Assembly (NCBI GenBank): GCA_023439185.1
Contig: JAEXOR010000003.1
Location: 62,001-126,000, forward strand
Reading direction: 5' to 3'
DNA length: 64,000 nt
Origin: Bacillota bacterium
GTDB lineage: Bacteria > Bacillota > Desulfotomaculia > Desulfotomaculales > Desulfallaceae
Made by a program: the position numbers and the translations under genes. Shown one piece after another: positions 7,993 through 16,409 of the stretch. The notes below the pieces were generated by a model. The model saw only the letters and a program-made list of their open reading frames with translations, ran no database searches and had not been told where the DNA came from. Position 1 is the stretch's first letter, and every line of letters starts with the position of its first letter.

Positions 7993-8427
7993 TTATTGCT
8001 TGCTTCGCGCCGGCGGGTTGGGGTTCGCCGATATATTGAGATAATCAAGAAGCGCGGTCTCAAGTAACCTCGAATAATTTACACCCTTTTGCTCGGCGGC
8101 CTCCTTTAGCCATGCCGGCAGGGTGATATTGGTCTTTACCCGTTTATTGTCCAACTCATTCTTTACCATGTCGGGGAATATGACAACAGGAGAAACCAAA
8201 TAGCCGGGCGCGATTTTTGGAGCAATTTCAGGCGCCTTTGAAGGCTTCGGAATTGGATCGCCGTCTTTTTCCATACCGTAGATGTGCAGTCCAAGCGCGT
8301 CAGCCGCCTTCCGTTGTGCCTCCTCAAAGGTCGCGCCAAAGCTGATGCAGCCCGGGAGATCCGGGAAGTACACGCCGTACCCGTCCTTGCCGGGCTCAAA
8401 GACCGCCAAATATAACAACCTGCGCAT
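7993..8427 (-). CDS. Orphan HicB-family antitoxin-like protein with ribbon-helix-helix C-terminus
   Basis: The N-terminal half is a HicB partial-RNaseH fold (YLAVFEPGKDGYGVYFPDLPG, GATFEEAQRKAADAL). The C-terminus (KRVKTNITLPAWLKEAAEQK) is a ribbon-helix-helix DNA-binding segment. I choose the ATG at 8427 (MRRLLYL) because AAAGGAG lies eight bases upstream; two nearer ATGs at 8445 and 8433 are too close to it. HicB usually pairs with a HicA toxin of 60-80 residues, but no such gene fits on either side, so it is either an orphan or an autonomous regulator. The araC gene follows 26 bases later. Confidence 0.8.
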   Translation of the reverse strand: MRRLLYLAVFEPGKDGYGVYFPDLPGCISFGATFEEAQRKAADALGLHIYGMEKDGDPIPKPSKAPEIAPKIAPGYLVSPVVIFPDMVKNELDNKRVKTNITLPAWLKEAAEQKGVNYSRLLETALLDYLNISANPNPPARSKQ

Positions 8428-8448
8428 ATGCATAACTCCTTTCACGCG

Positions 8449-8486
8449 GCAGGTGGGGCTTTATTTTAGCCCGGCCTGCTTTTTTT
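8449..8486 (+). terminator. Hairpin plus T-run in the hicB leader, plus-strand terminator shape
   Basis: GCAGGtggGGCT and AGCCcggCCTGC pair around TTATTTT and are followed by seven T residues on the plus strand. No plus-strand gene lies upstream, so it may stop antisense transcripts, or the hairpin may act in the minus-strand hicB leader just before the ribosome-binding site. Confidence 0.45.
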
Positions 8487-8555
8487 ATGCTGCGTAATGT
8501 TTTCCGGGGGGGATATTGCCCGAATGGCTTTCGTCTTCCCTTCTTTGCATTATTT

Positions 8556-8602
8556 ATTATACGCCTATTTTATGCGCATATCAATAAAGATGCGCGTATA
8601 AT
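8556..8602 (-). promoter_or_regulatory. hicB promoter overlapped by a 47-base inverted repeat
   Basis: Minus strand TTGATA (8584-8579), 17 bases, TATAAT (8561-8556). The outer arms ATTATACGC (8556-8564) and GCGTATAAT (8594-8602) are perfect complements, and the palindrome ATGCGCAT lies in the spacer with a second ATGCGC half upstream of -35. This is a good candidate operator for autorepression by HicB. Confidence 0.6.
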
Positions 8603-8630
8603 TGCTATCGAAACCGGGCAAAAGGGAAAT

Positions 8631-9425
8631 TTAGGGTTGGAGCAGCGGCTGCTTCAGGTTATTGATAACCCGGGAGAGGTGCTCGGCGCTGTGGCCTAAA
8701 ATGCGGATCATCAAGCCGCATTTTTTAATTTCAGTCAAGCCGGACTCAATATCGGCATACTCTTTTAAAATATCAAACAGGCGATCCGGCAGCTGCCGGT
8801 CAAAGCCGTCATGAATGAAGGCCAGGGTGGCTTGGTGGGTAAAACCTTCAAAAAAGCCGATTCCTTCGAGGTCCTGGCTGCCGGGCAGAAGCACCTGGCG
8901 GTCCAGTAAAACCAATTCGTCCTGGCAGTAAACCTTGAGACATTTTTTATACTCGCTGAAGGCAAAGCGTTCCCCTCTCTTTACCCGCCCGCAGGCAAAG
9001 ATGTCTGAATAAATCAGCGCGGACCCGTTCTGCAGAAAGCATTCCGTAACGGAGTGCAAGCTTGAGCCGGCATAGGGGATGGTTGGCATTGGCGCGTAAT
9101 CCAGCATGGCCCCCGCGGACAAAAAAAACCGGTTGTGCTGTTCGGCCCGGCCTTTTGTCATGCGGTGGATTTTGGTATAAGACTGGCCTTGCAGGGAAAC
9201 TCGCGCTCCGGCACTCAACTTAATACTGGTTCGGTAGCGATCGCCCTCCATGATTCCGGCGGAGGCGTTCATCACGATGATGTTCAGGATGTTTTTTTGC
9301 TCATCCCAAAAGGGTTTGGCTATTTTAAACGGGGCAGTAAAGAAGTAATCCGCCAGTGAGGTTCGGCCCTTTACATTTCCGGCCTTAATATACAGTTCGC
9401 TGTCCTGGCTGTACCGGTTGTCCAT
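8631..9425 (-). CDS. ureD: Urease accessory protein UreD (UreH)
   Basis: Scaffold protein that docks UreF-UreG on apo-urease and passes nickel to the active site. The 264-residue product contains family segments TSLADYFFTAPFKIAKPF, MNASAGIMEGDRY and GAMLDYAPMPTIPYAGS. I place the start at ATG 9425 (MDNRYSQ), two bases past the ureG stop with GGAAGG ten bases upstream, instead of an upstream ATG at 9464 that would overlap ureG by 37 bases. It is the last gene of the urt-ure operon; no clear terminator follows. Confidence 0.93.
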   Translation of the reverse strand: MDNRYSQDSELYIKAGNVKGRTSLADYFFTAPFKIAKPFWDEQKNILNIIVMNASAGIMEGDRYRTSIKLSAGARVSLQGQSYTKIHRMTKGRAEQHNRFFLSAGAMLDYAPMPTIPYAGSSLHSVTECFLQNGSALIYSDIFACGRVKRGERFAFSEYKKCLKVYCQDELVLLDRQVLLPGSQDLEGIGFFEGFTHQATLAFIHDGFDRQLPDRLFDILKEYADIESGLTEIKKCGLMIRILGHSAEHLSRVINNLKQPLLQP

Positions 9426-9427
9426 GA

Positions 9428-10033
9428 TCAGAGACCTTCCAGCAATACGCTCTGCTTGATCCATTTAATTACCTCGTTCAGACCCTGGTTGGTGGTCAGG
9501 TTGGTGAATACAAAAGGCTTGGCGCCCCGCATTTTTTCTGAGTCCCGGCGCATAACCTCCAGGCTGGCTCCCACATAGGGGGCCAGGTCAATTTTATTGA
9601 TCACCAGCAGGTCGGATCGGGTAATGCCCGGCCCGCCCTTGCGCGGGATTTTATCCCCCTCGGCAACGTCGATGACGTAGATTGTGGCATCGGCCAGGTC
9701 GGGACTGAAGGTGGCCGACAGGTTGTCGCCGCCGCTTTCGATAAACAGGATCTGCAGGTCGGGGAATTTACCGGCCATGTCGTTCACTGCTTCCAGGTTC
9801 ATGGAGGCGTCTTCGCGGATGGCGGTGTGCGGGCAGCCGCCGGTTTCCACGCCTACGACTCTTTCCGGCGGAAGCACGCTGTTTTGCACTAAAAATTCCG
9901 CGTCTTCTTTGGTATAGATGTCATTGGTGATTACGCCCAGGCTGTAGTCGGATGCCAGTATCCTGGTCAATCGCTCGATCAAGGCGGTTTTGCCGGAGCC
10001 CACTGGCCCGCCGACGCCGATTTTGACTAACAT
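9428..10033 (-). CDS. ureG: Urease nickel-insertion GTPase UreG
   Basis: SIMIBI-class GTPase that drives nickel delivery during urease maturation. P-loop GPVGSGKT at 9-16; ETGGCPHTAIREDAS contains the conserved Cys-Pro-His nickel-binding motif; FIESGGDNLSATFSP and VINKIDLAPYVGA supply the remaining G motifs. Length (201) is typical. It lies 81 bases after ureF; that gap contains two copies of a palindromic repeat. Confidence 0.97.
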   Translation of the reverse strand: MLVKIGVGGPVGSGKTALIERLTRILASDYSLGVITNDIYTKEDAEFLVQNSVLPPERVVGVETGGCPHTAIREDASMNLEAVNDMAGKFPDLQILFIESGGDNLSATFSPDLADATIYVIDVAEGDKIPRKGGPGITRSDLLVINKIDLAPYVGASLEVMRRDSEKMRGAKPFVFTNLTTNQGLNEVIKWIKQSVLLEGL

Positions 10034-10050
10034 TAGATAATACCCTCCAG

Positions 10051-10120
10051 CGGGCGCCCGCGAGGGGCGCCCTACAAGTTGCCTATTACTTCCGGGCGTC
10101 TGCGAGGGACGCCCCTACGA
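10051..10120. repeat. Two copies of a GC-rich palindromic intergenic repeat
   Basis: Copy A (10051-10076) and copy B (10093-10120) each read CGGGCG-YCYGCGAGGG-RCGCC followed by CTAC. Each folds as GGGCGYCY/GGRCGCCC around GCGAG. They resemble the short GTAGGGGCG-type repeats scattered in many Bacillota genomes. Copy B reaches into ureF and supplies its TAG stop. Confidence 0.75.
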
Positions 10121-10843
10121 TATGTACAGTCGTGTATATAGCCTTTCGTGCTGCATGGACCGCAGGTCAAAGCCGGTGCAGCTGACGCCCAGGTCGTCTT
10201 CGGTCAGCGTTTCCACCGTGCTGAGCAGTTCCTGAAACAGCCCTTGCGCGTTGAACAAGATTCGTTGCCCGTCCTGCTGGCTGATGGGCACCAGCTTGGC
10301 GCAGTTGTTGATAATCTGGGCGGCGGCGGCATAGGTGAACGCCGACAGGGCGGGTGTTTTATCTATGGCCAGGAGTTTTGTGGCCAGGCCGTAGAGCACG
10401 CAGTAATGGCCGTCGCACCCCTCATCTTTGATTTTTTTCCGGAACGAATTAAAAAAGGGGTTGTCTTTTAACACAGTATCCACAATAATGGCGAACCGCG
10501 CCCCCAGTTTTATGCCGGCGGTCCTGATTTCCCGGGGGGTTTTGGCCGCGCCGATGGTTTTGTCCAGGGCCGCCACCCGCTCCAAATCGCCGGCGCCGGT
10601 ATATTCCCAGGCCAGCCTGACCGCCAGCAGGTCATTGTAAAGGAAATTGTTCCGGAGGTAACCGGACAAATATTCTTGAGCGGAGCCGGCATTATGGACG
10701 ATGCCCTTTTGCACGTAAGTTTCCAGGCCGTAGGACTGGGTAAAGCCGCCGATGGGTAAGAGCGGGTCGCTGATCTGGAGCAGATAAAAAAGTGAGCCGG
10801 TCCGAGCCGCCGCTTCTTCAGGAGTGCCGGTGCGCGTGTCCAT
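10115..10843 (-). CDS. ureF: Urease accessory protein UreF
   Basis: Helical UreG-activating partner in nickel insertion. Family landmarks are LLQISDPLLPIGGFTQSYGLET near the N-terminus, NDLLAVRLAWEY and a C-terminal FDLRSMQHERLYTRLY. The start is uncertain: the frame is open to a GTG/ATG cluster at 10891-10879, but ATG 10843 (MDTRTGTPEE) gives the usual length. Any of these starts overlaps the His-rich tail codons of ureE, so the two genes are read in different frames over the same GC-rich stretch. The stop TAG (10115-10117) lies inside palindromic repeat copy B. Confidence 0.9.
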   Translation of the reverse strand: MDTRTGTPEEAAARTGSLFYLLQISDPLLPIGGFTQSYGLETYVQKGIVHNAGSAQEYLSGYLRNNFLYNDLLAVRLAWEYTGAGDLERVAALDKTIGAAKTPREIRTAGIKLGARFAIIVDTVLKDNPFFNSFRKKIKDEGCDGHYCVLYGLATKLLAIDKTPALSAFTYAAAAQIINNCAKLVPISQQDGQRILFNAQGLFQELLSTVETLTEDDLGVSCTGFDLRSMQHERLYTRLYIS

Positions 10844-11309
10844 GTCCGTGCCTATGCCTGTGTTCGTGTCCCTGTTCATGTTCATAACCACCCAGGGGAG
10901 TTTTTAATTTGGCTGTTTTCCTGGTCACTGTAAAGCCGCATTTTTCAAGGGCGTTAAAAAGCGGGGCGTCATAGGGGGTGAGCAATTCTTCCCCTTCTGC
11001 GAACAGGGGCGCGTGCCGGTTGCCCAGCTCGTAGGCCGCCCTGGCCATTTCAGGCATGGTCCGGGGTTTTAAAGCCAGGCAATCACAGGGCAGCAGTTCC
11101 GCCAGCAAGGCCCGGCGGTCATCACGCCATAAAACATCGCCGTCCCGCAAAGGGTGTCCCCCGAGGTTGCGAATCCCCACGTCCAATCCGCCGCGGCTTT
11201 TTTTGTGCAGCACTTTCTTTGCGGCTTCATACCACTCCAGGGCCACATAATCACACTCCAGGCCGTCTATGTCATATTCGTTAAGCTCATGGGCAATTTC
11301 AATCAGCAC
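10818..11309 (-). CDS. ureE: Urease nickel metallochaperone UreE with His-rich tail
   Basis: Dimeric nickel carrier for urease. The N-terminal peptide-binding domain and metal-binding domain (LPCDCLALKPRTMPEMARAAYELGNRHAPL, in pieces) are followed by FNALEKCGFTV and a tail with nine His residues in the last 22, a nickel-storage feature found in some UreE proteins. The start is GTG at 11309 with AGGAGG upstream. A repeat-bearing gap of 115 bases separates it from ureC, while its 3' end overlaps ureF. Confidence 0.93.
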   Translation of the reverse strand: MLIEIAHELNEYDIDGLECDYVALEWYEAAKKVLHKKSRGGLDVGIRNLGGHPLRDGDVLWRDDRRALLAELLPCDCLALKPRTMPEMARAAYELGNRHAPLFAEGEELLTPYDAPLFNALEKCGFTVTRKTAKLKTPLGGYEHEQGHEHRHRHGHGHAHRHS

Positions 11310-11326
11310 GGGAGCACCTCCTATAA

Positions 11327-11430
11327 AGCAGGAGTCAGGAGTCAGAAGTCAGGATAAAACACAAAATACCTCTGGAGTATTACGGATAATACAGCCAAGT
11401 GATTAGGCGCGTCAGGAGTCAAGATTAAAA
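11327..11430. repeat. Second copy of the CAGGAGTCAG dispersed repeat
   Basis: The ureC-ureE gap carries CAGGAGTCAGGAGTCAGAAG, GTCAGGATAAAA and, 80 bases on, GCGTCAGGAGTCAAG. It parallels the purC-purF gap element (1345-1423) but on the opposite strand and with a diverged middle. Confidence 0.6.
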
Positions 11431-13143
11431 CAAAAAGTATCTCTGGGCCAGGGGCAGCGTCTTTGCCGGCTCGCAGGTCAGATGCTCCCCGTCAACTTTA
11501 ACCTCGTATGTTTCCGGGTCCACTTCGATGGCAGGGGTGGCGTTGTTTAGCACCATGTCCTTCTTGGCTATGCTCCTGCAGCCTTCCACCGGCGCGATTT
11601 GCTTCTGCAGCTTTAACTGCCCGGCAATGCCCGCCTCAAAGGCCGCTTTGGAAACAAAGGTCAGACAGGCGCCGTATTTGGCCCGGCCGAAAGCGCCAAA
11701 CATATTTTTATACATCACCGGCTGGGGCGTGGGGATCGACGCGTTGGCGTCGCCCATTTTCCCGGCGGTGATAAAGCCGCCCTTGATGATCATTTCCGGC
11801 TTGACCCCGAACAGGGCCGGCTTCCAAAGTACCACGTCGGCCAGCTTGCCCTGCCGCAAAGAGCCCACGTAACCGGCGATGCCGTGGGTCAAAGCGGGGT
11901 TGATGGTATACTTGGCCACGTACCTTTTGGCCCGGAAGTTGTCGTTGCGGCTGCTGTCTTTGGGCAGCGGCCCCCTTTGCTTTTTCATTTTGTCGGCGGT
12001 CTGCCAGGTCCTGATGATCACCTCGCCCACCCGGCCCATGGCCTGGGAGTCTGAGGACATCATGCTGAACACGCCCAGGTCGTGCAAAATATCTTCGGCG
12101 GCGATGGTTTCGGGCCGGATCCGTGAGTCGGCGAAGGCCACGTCCTCGGGCACCTTGCTGTCCAGGTGGTGGCAGACCATCAGCATATCCAGGTGCTCGT
12201 CGATGGTGTTACGGGTAAAGGGCATGGTAGGGTTGGTGGACGACGGCAGCACGTTGGGGTGCGCGGCAATTTTGATGATATCGGGGGCATGGCCGCCGCC
12301 GGCGCCTTCGGTGTGAAAGGTATGGATGACCCGGCCGTCGATGGCCCGGATGGTATCTTCAACAAAGCCGGCTTCATTTAACGTGTCGGTGTGGATGGAA
12401 ACCTGCACGTCGTACATGTCCGCCACCTGCAGGCAGGTATCAATGGCCCTGGGGGTGGTGCCCCAATCTTCATGCAGCTTCAGCCCCATCGCTCCGGCTT
12501 CCACTTGCTCGGCCAGCGGGCCCGGGAAGGAGGCGTTGCCCTTGCCGTAAAAGCCCAGGTTCATGGGCCAGTGTTCCGCGGCCTCCAGCATCCGGTGGAT
12601 ATTGAAAGCGCCGGGGGTGCAGGTGGTGGCGTTGGTGCCGTCCGCCGGCCCGGTGCCCCCGCCCAGCATGGTGGTAATGCCGCTGTACAGCGCTGTTTCG
12701 ATCTGCTGCGGGCAGATGAAATGGATGTGCGTGTCGATGCCCCCCGGCGTGGCGATGAGCCCTTCGCCGGCAATCACCTCGGTGGCGGCGCCGATGACCA
12801 GGTTTGGCGCCACGCCGTCCATCACGCCGGGGTTGCCCGCTTTGCCGATGCCCGCAATTTTGCCCTCTCTGATGCCGATATCCCCTTTGACAATGCCCCA
12901 GGAATCCAGGATCACGACGTTGGTGATCACCAGGTCCAGCGCTCCGTCACCTCTGGTGGCGGAGGGAGATTGACCCATGCCGTCCCGGATGGATTTGCCG
13001 CCCCCGAACTTGCATTCATCTCCGTACACCGTGAAATCCTGTTCAATCTCAATGATTAAATCGGTATCGGCAAGCCTGATGCGGTCCCCCTTGGTGGGAC
13101 CGTACATGCCGGCGTAATCCCGGCCCGGCATTTGATAGCTCAC
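11425..13143 (-). CDS. ureC: Urease alpha subunit UreC
   Basis: Catalytic subunit that hydrolyses urea to ammonia and carbamate at a dinickel centre. All active-site residues are visible: His139 and His141 (THIHF), carbamylated Lys222 with His224 (LKLHEDWG), His251 (HTDT), His277 (HTEG), flap Cys324-His325 (VCHHLDS) and Asp365 (SSDSQAMG), each offset by five from the Klebsiella enzyme. The 572 residues are full length. The start overlaps the ureB stop by four bases. Confidence 0.98.
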   Translation of the reverse strand: MSYQMPGRDYAGMYGPTKGDRIRLADTDLIIEIEQDFTVYGDECKFGGGKSIRDGMGQSPSATRGDGALDLVITNVVILDSWGIVKGDIGIREGKIAGIGKAGNPGVMDGVAPNLVIGAATEVIAGEGLIATPGGIDTHIHFICPQQIETALYSGITTMLGGGTGPADGTNATTCTPGAFNIHRMLEAAEHWPMNLGFYGKGNASFPGPLAEQVEAGAMGLKLHEDWGTTPRAIDTCLQVADMYDVQVSIHTDTLNEAGFVEDTIRAIDGRVIHTFHTEGAGGGHAPDIIKIAAHPNVLPSSTNPTMPFTRNTIDEHLDMLMVCHHLDSKVPEDVAFADSRIRPETIAAEDILHDLGVFSMMSSDSQAMGRVGEVIIRTWQTADKMKKQRGPLPKDSSRNDNFRAKRYVAKYTINPALTHGIAGYVGSLRQGKLADVVLWKPALFGVKPEMIIKGGFITAGKMGDANASIPTPQPVMYKNMFGAFGRAKYGACLTFVSKAAFEAGIAGQLKLQKQIAPVEGCRSIAKKDMVLNNATPAIEVDPETYEVKVDGEHLTCEPAKTLPLAQRYFLF

Positions 13144-13517
13144 TTGATTTCAACTCCTTTGAAACCCAGGCTTTTTGCTCGTGTTAAACCTCTCTCGCGG
13201 ATCTCCGGGTCATTGACGCCGCCGCCGGTCAGGCCGTTTAAGCCGTGGACTATGGCATTACCGCCGACGGCCACCAGTTCCACTTCCTTTTCTTCGCCGG
13301 GTTCAAATCTGACCGCCGTTCCGGAGGGGATGTTCAGCCGCCTGCCGAAGGCCTGCTCCCTGGAAAAATCCAGGCATTTGTTAACTTCAAAAAAGTGATA
13401 ATGCGACCCCACCTGAACAGGCCTGTCGCCGGTATTGGCCACCTTGAGCACGGTTTTCCCGCGCCCGCTGTTTAAAGTCACATATTCATTTTCAATCAAA
13501 TATTCCCCGGGAATCAT
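13140..13517 (-). CDS. ureB: Urease beta subunit UreB
   Basis: Structural subunit of the (UreABC)3 urease. Residues 1-100 carry the family core MIPGEYLIENEYVTLNSGR, VQVGSHYHFFEVNKCLDF and FGRRLNIPSGTAVRFEPGE. Length 125 is normal for a separate bacterial beta chain. The gene shares one base with the ureA stop and four with ureC, so the three subunits are translationally coupled. Confidence 0.97.
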   Translation of the reverse strand: MIPGEYLIENEYVTLNSGRGKTVLKVANTGDRPVQVGSHYHFFEVNKCLDFSREQAFGRRLNIPSGTAVRFEPGEEKEVELVAVGGNAIVHGLNGLTGGGVNDPEIRERGLTRAKSLGFKGVEIK

Positions 13518-13843
13518 TAATCCTCACCCTTTACATCACGTATTGGATTGTGCACCGTAACCAGTTTCGTACCGTCGGGAAAGGTGGCCTCAATTTGAAT
13601 CTCGTGAATCATGGCGTCCACTCCCTCCATCACGTCGGCTTTGGTCAGGATTTGAGCGCCGCAGCGCATTAACTCGGTAACGGTTTTACCGTCCCGGGCG
13701 GCTTCCAGCAGCTCGGCGCTGATTAAAGCCACCGCCTCGGGATAGTTCAGTTTCAGTCCTCTGGCCTGCCTTTTTTTAGCCAGCTCCCCTGCTACGTGCA
13801 GCAAGAGCTTTTCTTGTTCGCCGGGGGTTAAATGCATGCTCAC
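13517..13843 (-). CDS. ureA: Urease gamma subunit UreA
   Basis: Small structural subunit: MHLTPGEQEKLLLHVAGELA, GLKLNYPEAVALISAELLEA and VQIEATFPDGTKLVTVHNPI-type segments (here IQIEATFPDG) are diagnostic. The 108-residue length is slightly longer than the usual 100. Its start is only eight bases after the urtE stop, which joins the transporter and enzyme genes into one operon. Confidence 0.97.
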   Translation of the reverse strand: MSMHLTPGEQEKLLLHVAGELAKKRQARGLKLNYPEAVALISAELLEAARDGKTVTELMRCGAQILTKADVMEGVDAMIHEIQIEATFPDGTKLVTVHNPIRDVKGED

Positions 13844-13851
13844 GCACCTCT

Positions 13852-14544
13852 TTAAATGGCTATTTTGGCCTGGATCTGCCGGGGCTCGACACCCGCCGTG
13901 CGGCCTTCCATAACAATGGCGCCCTTATCCAGCACATAAAAGTAATCAGCCGCTTCCAAAACAAATTCCAGGTATTGTTCTACTATTAACATGGTCACCT
14001 GGCCGGTTTCCTTAATCCTTTTAATCACCCTGGAGATTTCCTGAATGATGGACGGCTGAATTCCTTCGGTCGGTTCGTCCAGCAAAAGCAGCGCCGGGTC
14101 CGAAACCAGGGCCCGGGCAATGGCCAATTGCTGCTGCTGCCCGCCGCTTAAATCGCCGCCTTTTCTTTTCAGCATTGTTTTTAAGACCGGAAATAGTTCA
14201 AAAACCGATTCGTTTAGCACCCGGTTGTTTTTATTTCTTTCCAGGCCCAGGAGCAAGTTCTCGTAAACACTTAGATTGGGGAAAATGTCCCTGCCCTGGG
14301 GGACATAGCCGATTCCCTGCAGCGCCCGGTTATAGGTGGGCATCTTGATGATTTCCGTACCGTTTAACTTGATGCTGCCGGCGGGGGTTTTAACCAGGCC
14401 CATAATGCTTTTTAAAAAGGTGGTTTTGCCGACGCCATTTCTGCCTAGCAGGCAGACGACCCCGCCCGGCTTGATGCCCAGGTTGATGTTTTTTAAAACC
14501 ACGCTGTCGCCGTAATAGGCGTCCAGGCCGTTTACCTGCAGCAT
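13852..14544 (-). CDS. urtE: Urea ABC transporter ATP-binding protein UrtE
   Basis: LivF-like ATPase of the high-affinity urea importer. Walker A GRNGVGKTT, signature LSGGQQQQLAIARAL, Walker B LLLLDEPTEGI and the switch histidine region MLIVEQYLEF are present. The UrtE hallmark PSIIQEI after the D-loop supports urea rather than branched-chain amino acid specificity, as does the direct linkage to urease. Confidence 0.95.
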   Translation of the reverse strand: MLQVNGLDAYYGDSVVLKNINLGIKPGGVVCLLGRNGVGKTTFLKSIMGLVKTPAGSIKLNGTEIIKMPTYNRALQGIGYVPQGRDIFPNLSVYENLLLGLERNKNNRVLNESVFELFPVLKTMLKRKGGDLSGGQQQQLAIARALVSDPALLLLDEPTEGIQPSIIQEISRVIKRIKETGQVTMLIVEQYLEFVLEAADYFYVLDKGAIVMEGRTAGVEPRQIQAKIAI

Positions 14545-15291
14545 TTACTCACCGCCCCGGCCCAAGTAAACTTCAATTACCCGCGGATCTTTCTGCACCG
14601 ATTCCATATTGCCTTCCACCAGCAGCGCCCCCTCATGCAGGACGGTAACGGTACTGGCAAAGTCCCGGACAAATTCCATGTCGTGCTCCACAACCACCAC
14701 GGAACAGTCCCTGGCGATCTCTGTCAGCAGCGCGCCGGTTTTGTCCGTTTCATTCCGGCCCATGCCGGCCACCGGTTCGTCCAAAAGCATGATTTCAGGC
14801 TGCTGGACGAAAAGCATGCCGATTTCCAGCCATTGTTTTTCACCGTGGGACAGGGTGGCCGGCTTCTCGAACCGCTTATCGTATAAACCGATGATGTCCA
14901 GGACGTAATCAATTCTTTCTAGCTGTTCCCGGCTGAGTTTGGAAAAAAGGGTGGAGAAAATAGTCCTTTTCTTTTCCGCCGCCAGTTCCATGTTTTCGAA
15001 CACCGTGATGCTGTTAAATACGGAAGGAACCTGAAATTTTCTGCCGATGCCCCGTTCAACGATTTCATGTTCGGCCCATTTGGTGACGTCACCGCGGTCT
15101 TTGAACATTATCGCACCCGAGGTGGGTCTGACCCGCCCGCAAATGGCGTCCAGCAGGGTGGTTTTGCCGGCGCCGTTGGGGCCGATGAAAAAGTGGATGT
15201 CCCCCCTTTTTACGGCGGTACTGACGTCGTTCACCGCGATGAAGCCGTCAAAACTCACTGTCAGGTCTTTGATTTCCAATACCGAATCCAT
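14545..15291 (-). CDS. urtD: Urea ABC transporter ATP-binding protein UrtD
   Basis: LivG-like ATPase. Walker A GPNGAGKTTLLDAICG, signature LSHGEKQWLEIGMLF (the SHGEKQWLEI form typical of UrtD), Walker B IMLLDEPVAGM and VVVEHDMEFVR. The ATG at 15291 has AGGGGTG eight bases upstream; an in-frame GTG at 15300 is the alternative. It abuts urtE without a gap. Confidence 0.95.
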   Translation of the reverse strand: MDSVLEIKDLTVSFDGFIAVNDVSTAVKRGDIHFFIGPNGAGKTTLLDAICGRVRPTSGAIMFKDRGDVTKWAEHEIVERGIGRKFQVPSVFNSITVFENMELAAEKKRTIFSTLFSKLSREQLERIDYVLDIIGLYDKRFEKPATLSHGEKQWLEIGMLFVQQPEIMLLDEPVAGMGRNETDKTGALLTEIARDCSVVVVEHDMEFVRDFASTVTVLHEGALLVEGNMESVQKDPRVIEVYLGRGGE

Positions 15292-15329
15292 CAAAATCAC
15301 CCCTATCTAATGATGGTTTAAAAACCAAT

Positions 15330-16397
15330 CTATTGTTTTACGGCCGCTTCCCTGCTTTTAAACAGCGCGGAACCGTGCCAGACATTTTTTATTTGCTTGT
15401 AGATTCCCATCAGCCCCAACGGCATGAAAATAACAATCACGATAAAGGTAATGCCGATAAAATAGGACCAGATATCGGGGAAATTTTCGCTGACCACGCT
15501 TTTTAACGAGTTGACCAGCACGGCCCCGATAATGGCGCCGGTTAACGTGCCGCGTCCGCCTATGGCAACCCAACTGACCATCTCAATGGAAGGTATAATG
15601 CCCATTTCCGCTGGCGAAATGATGCCCACCTGGGGCACGTAAGTGGCGCCCGCCAAACCGGCCAGGCCGGCTGAAATGGCGTAAACGAATACTTTGTAAA
15701 CGGTGGGGTCATAGCCCGAAAAACGGATTCTGTTTTCACCGTCCCGGATGGCCACCAGCACCCGGCCGATGCGCCTGTCGATGATCAGCTTGCAGAACAC
15801 GTACGCGGCCAGCAGCAGCAAAACCGCAATATAGTAAAGGGCGAGCTTGGTTGACGGGTCGGCCAGAGTGAAACCGAAAATGGTTTTAAAGTTGGTGACC
15901 CCGTTGGTGCCGCCCGTGTAGGCTTGTTGACCGATAAACAGCACGACAAATATAATTGACAGAGCCTGGGTCAGGATGGTGAAATATACGCCGCGGATAC
16001 GGTTTCTAAAGGTCAGGTAACCAATCACCGATGCCAGCAGCATCGGGATGATGACGGCCATGGCCAGGGCAAAGGGGGCGAAAGCAAAGGGCTGCCAGAA
16101 CCAGGGCAATGCTTCCAGCCCGCTCCAGGACATGAAGTCCGGCAGCGCGCCCCCGGAAGATTCCAGCTTAAGGTACATGCCCGCGCAATAAGCGCCCAGG
16201 CCGAAGAATACCCCGTGCCCGAGGCTTAATATTCCCGTGTAGCCCCAGATTAAATCGATGCCCAGGGCCAGGATGGCGAAGGACACGAATTTACCCAGCA
16301 GGTTAATCCTGAAGTCCGATAAAAACAGAGGCGCCAGGCATAACAAAACAAATATGACGGAGATGACAACATGGCGGTTGAATAAATATTTCTTCAT
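15330..16397 (-). CDS. urtC: Urea ABC transporter permease UrtC
   Basis: LivM-like permease of 355 residues with about eight to ten hydrophobic segments. The EAA-like loop IRDGENRIRFSGYDP and the GIISPAEMGIIPSIEMVSWV stretch match UrtC proteins. ATG with GGAGG upstream; 12 bases separate it from urtB. Confidence 0.94.
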   Translation of the reverse strand: MKKYLFNRHVVISVIFVLLCLAPLFLSDFRINLLGKFVSFAILALGIDLIWGYTGILSLGHGVFFGLGAYCAGMYLKLESSGGALPDFMSWSGLEALPWFWQPFAFAPFALAMAVIIPMLLASVIGYLTFRNRIRGVYFTILTQALSIIFVVLFIGQQAYTGGTNGVTNFKTIFGFTLADPSTKLALYYIAVLLLLAAYVFCKLIIDRRIGRVLVAIRDGENRIRFSGYDPTVYKVFVYAISAGLAGLAGATYVPQVGIISPAEMGIIPSIEMVSWVAIGGRGTLTGAIIGAVLVNSLKSVVSENFPDIWSYFIGITFIVIVIFMPLGLMGIYKQIKNVWHGSALFKSREAAVKQ

Positions 16398-16409
16398 TAC
16401 AAACCTCCG

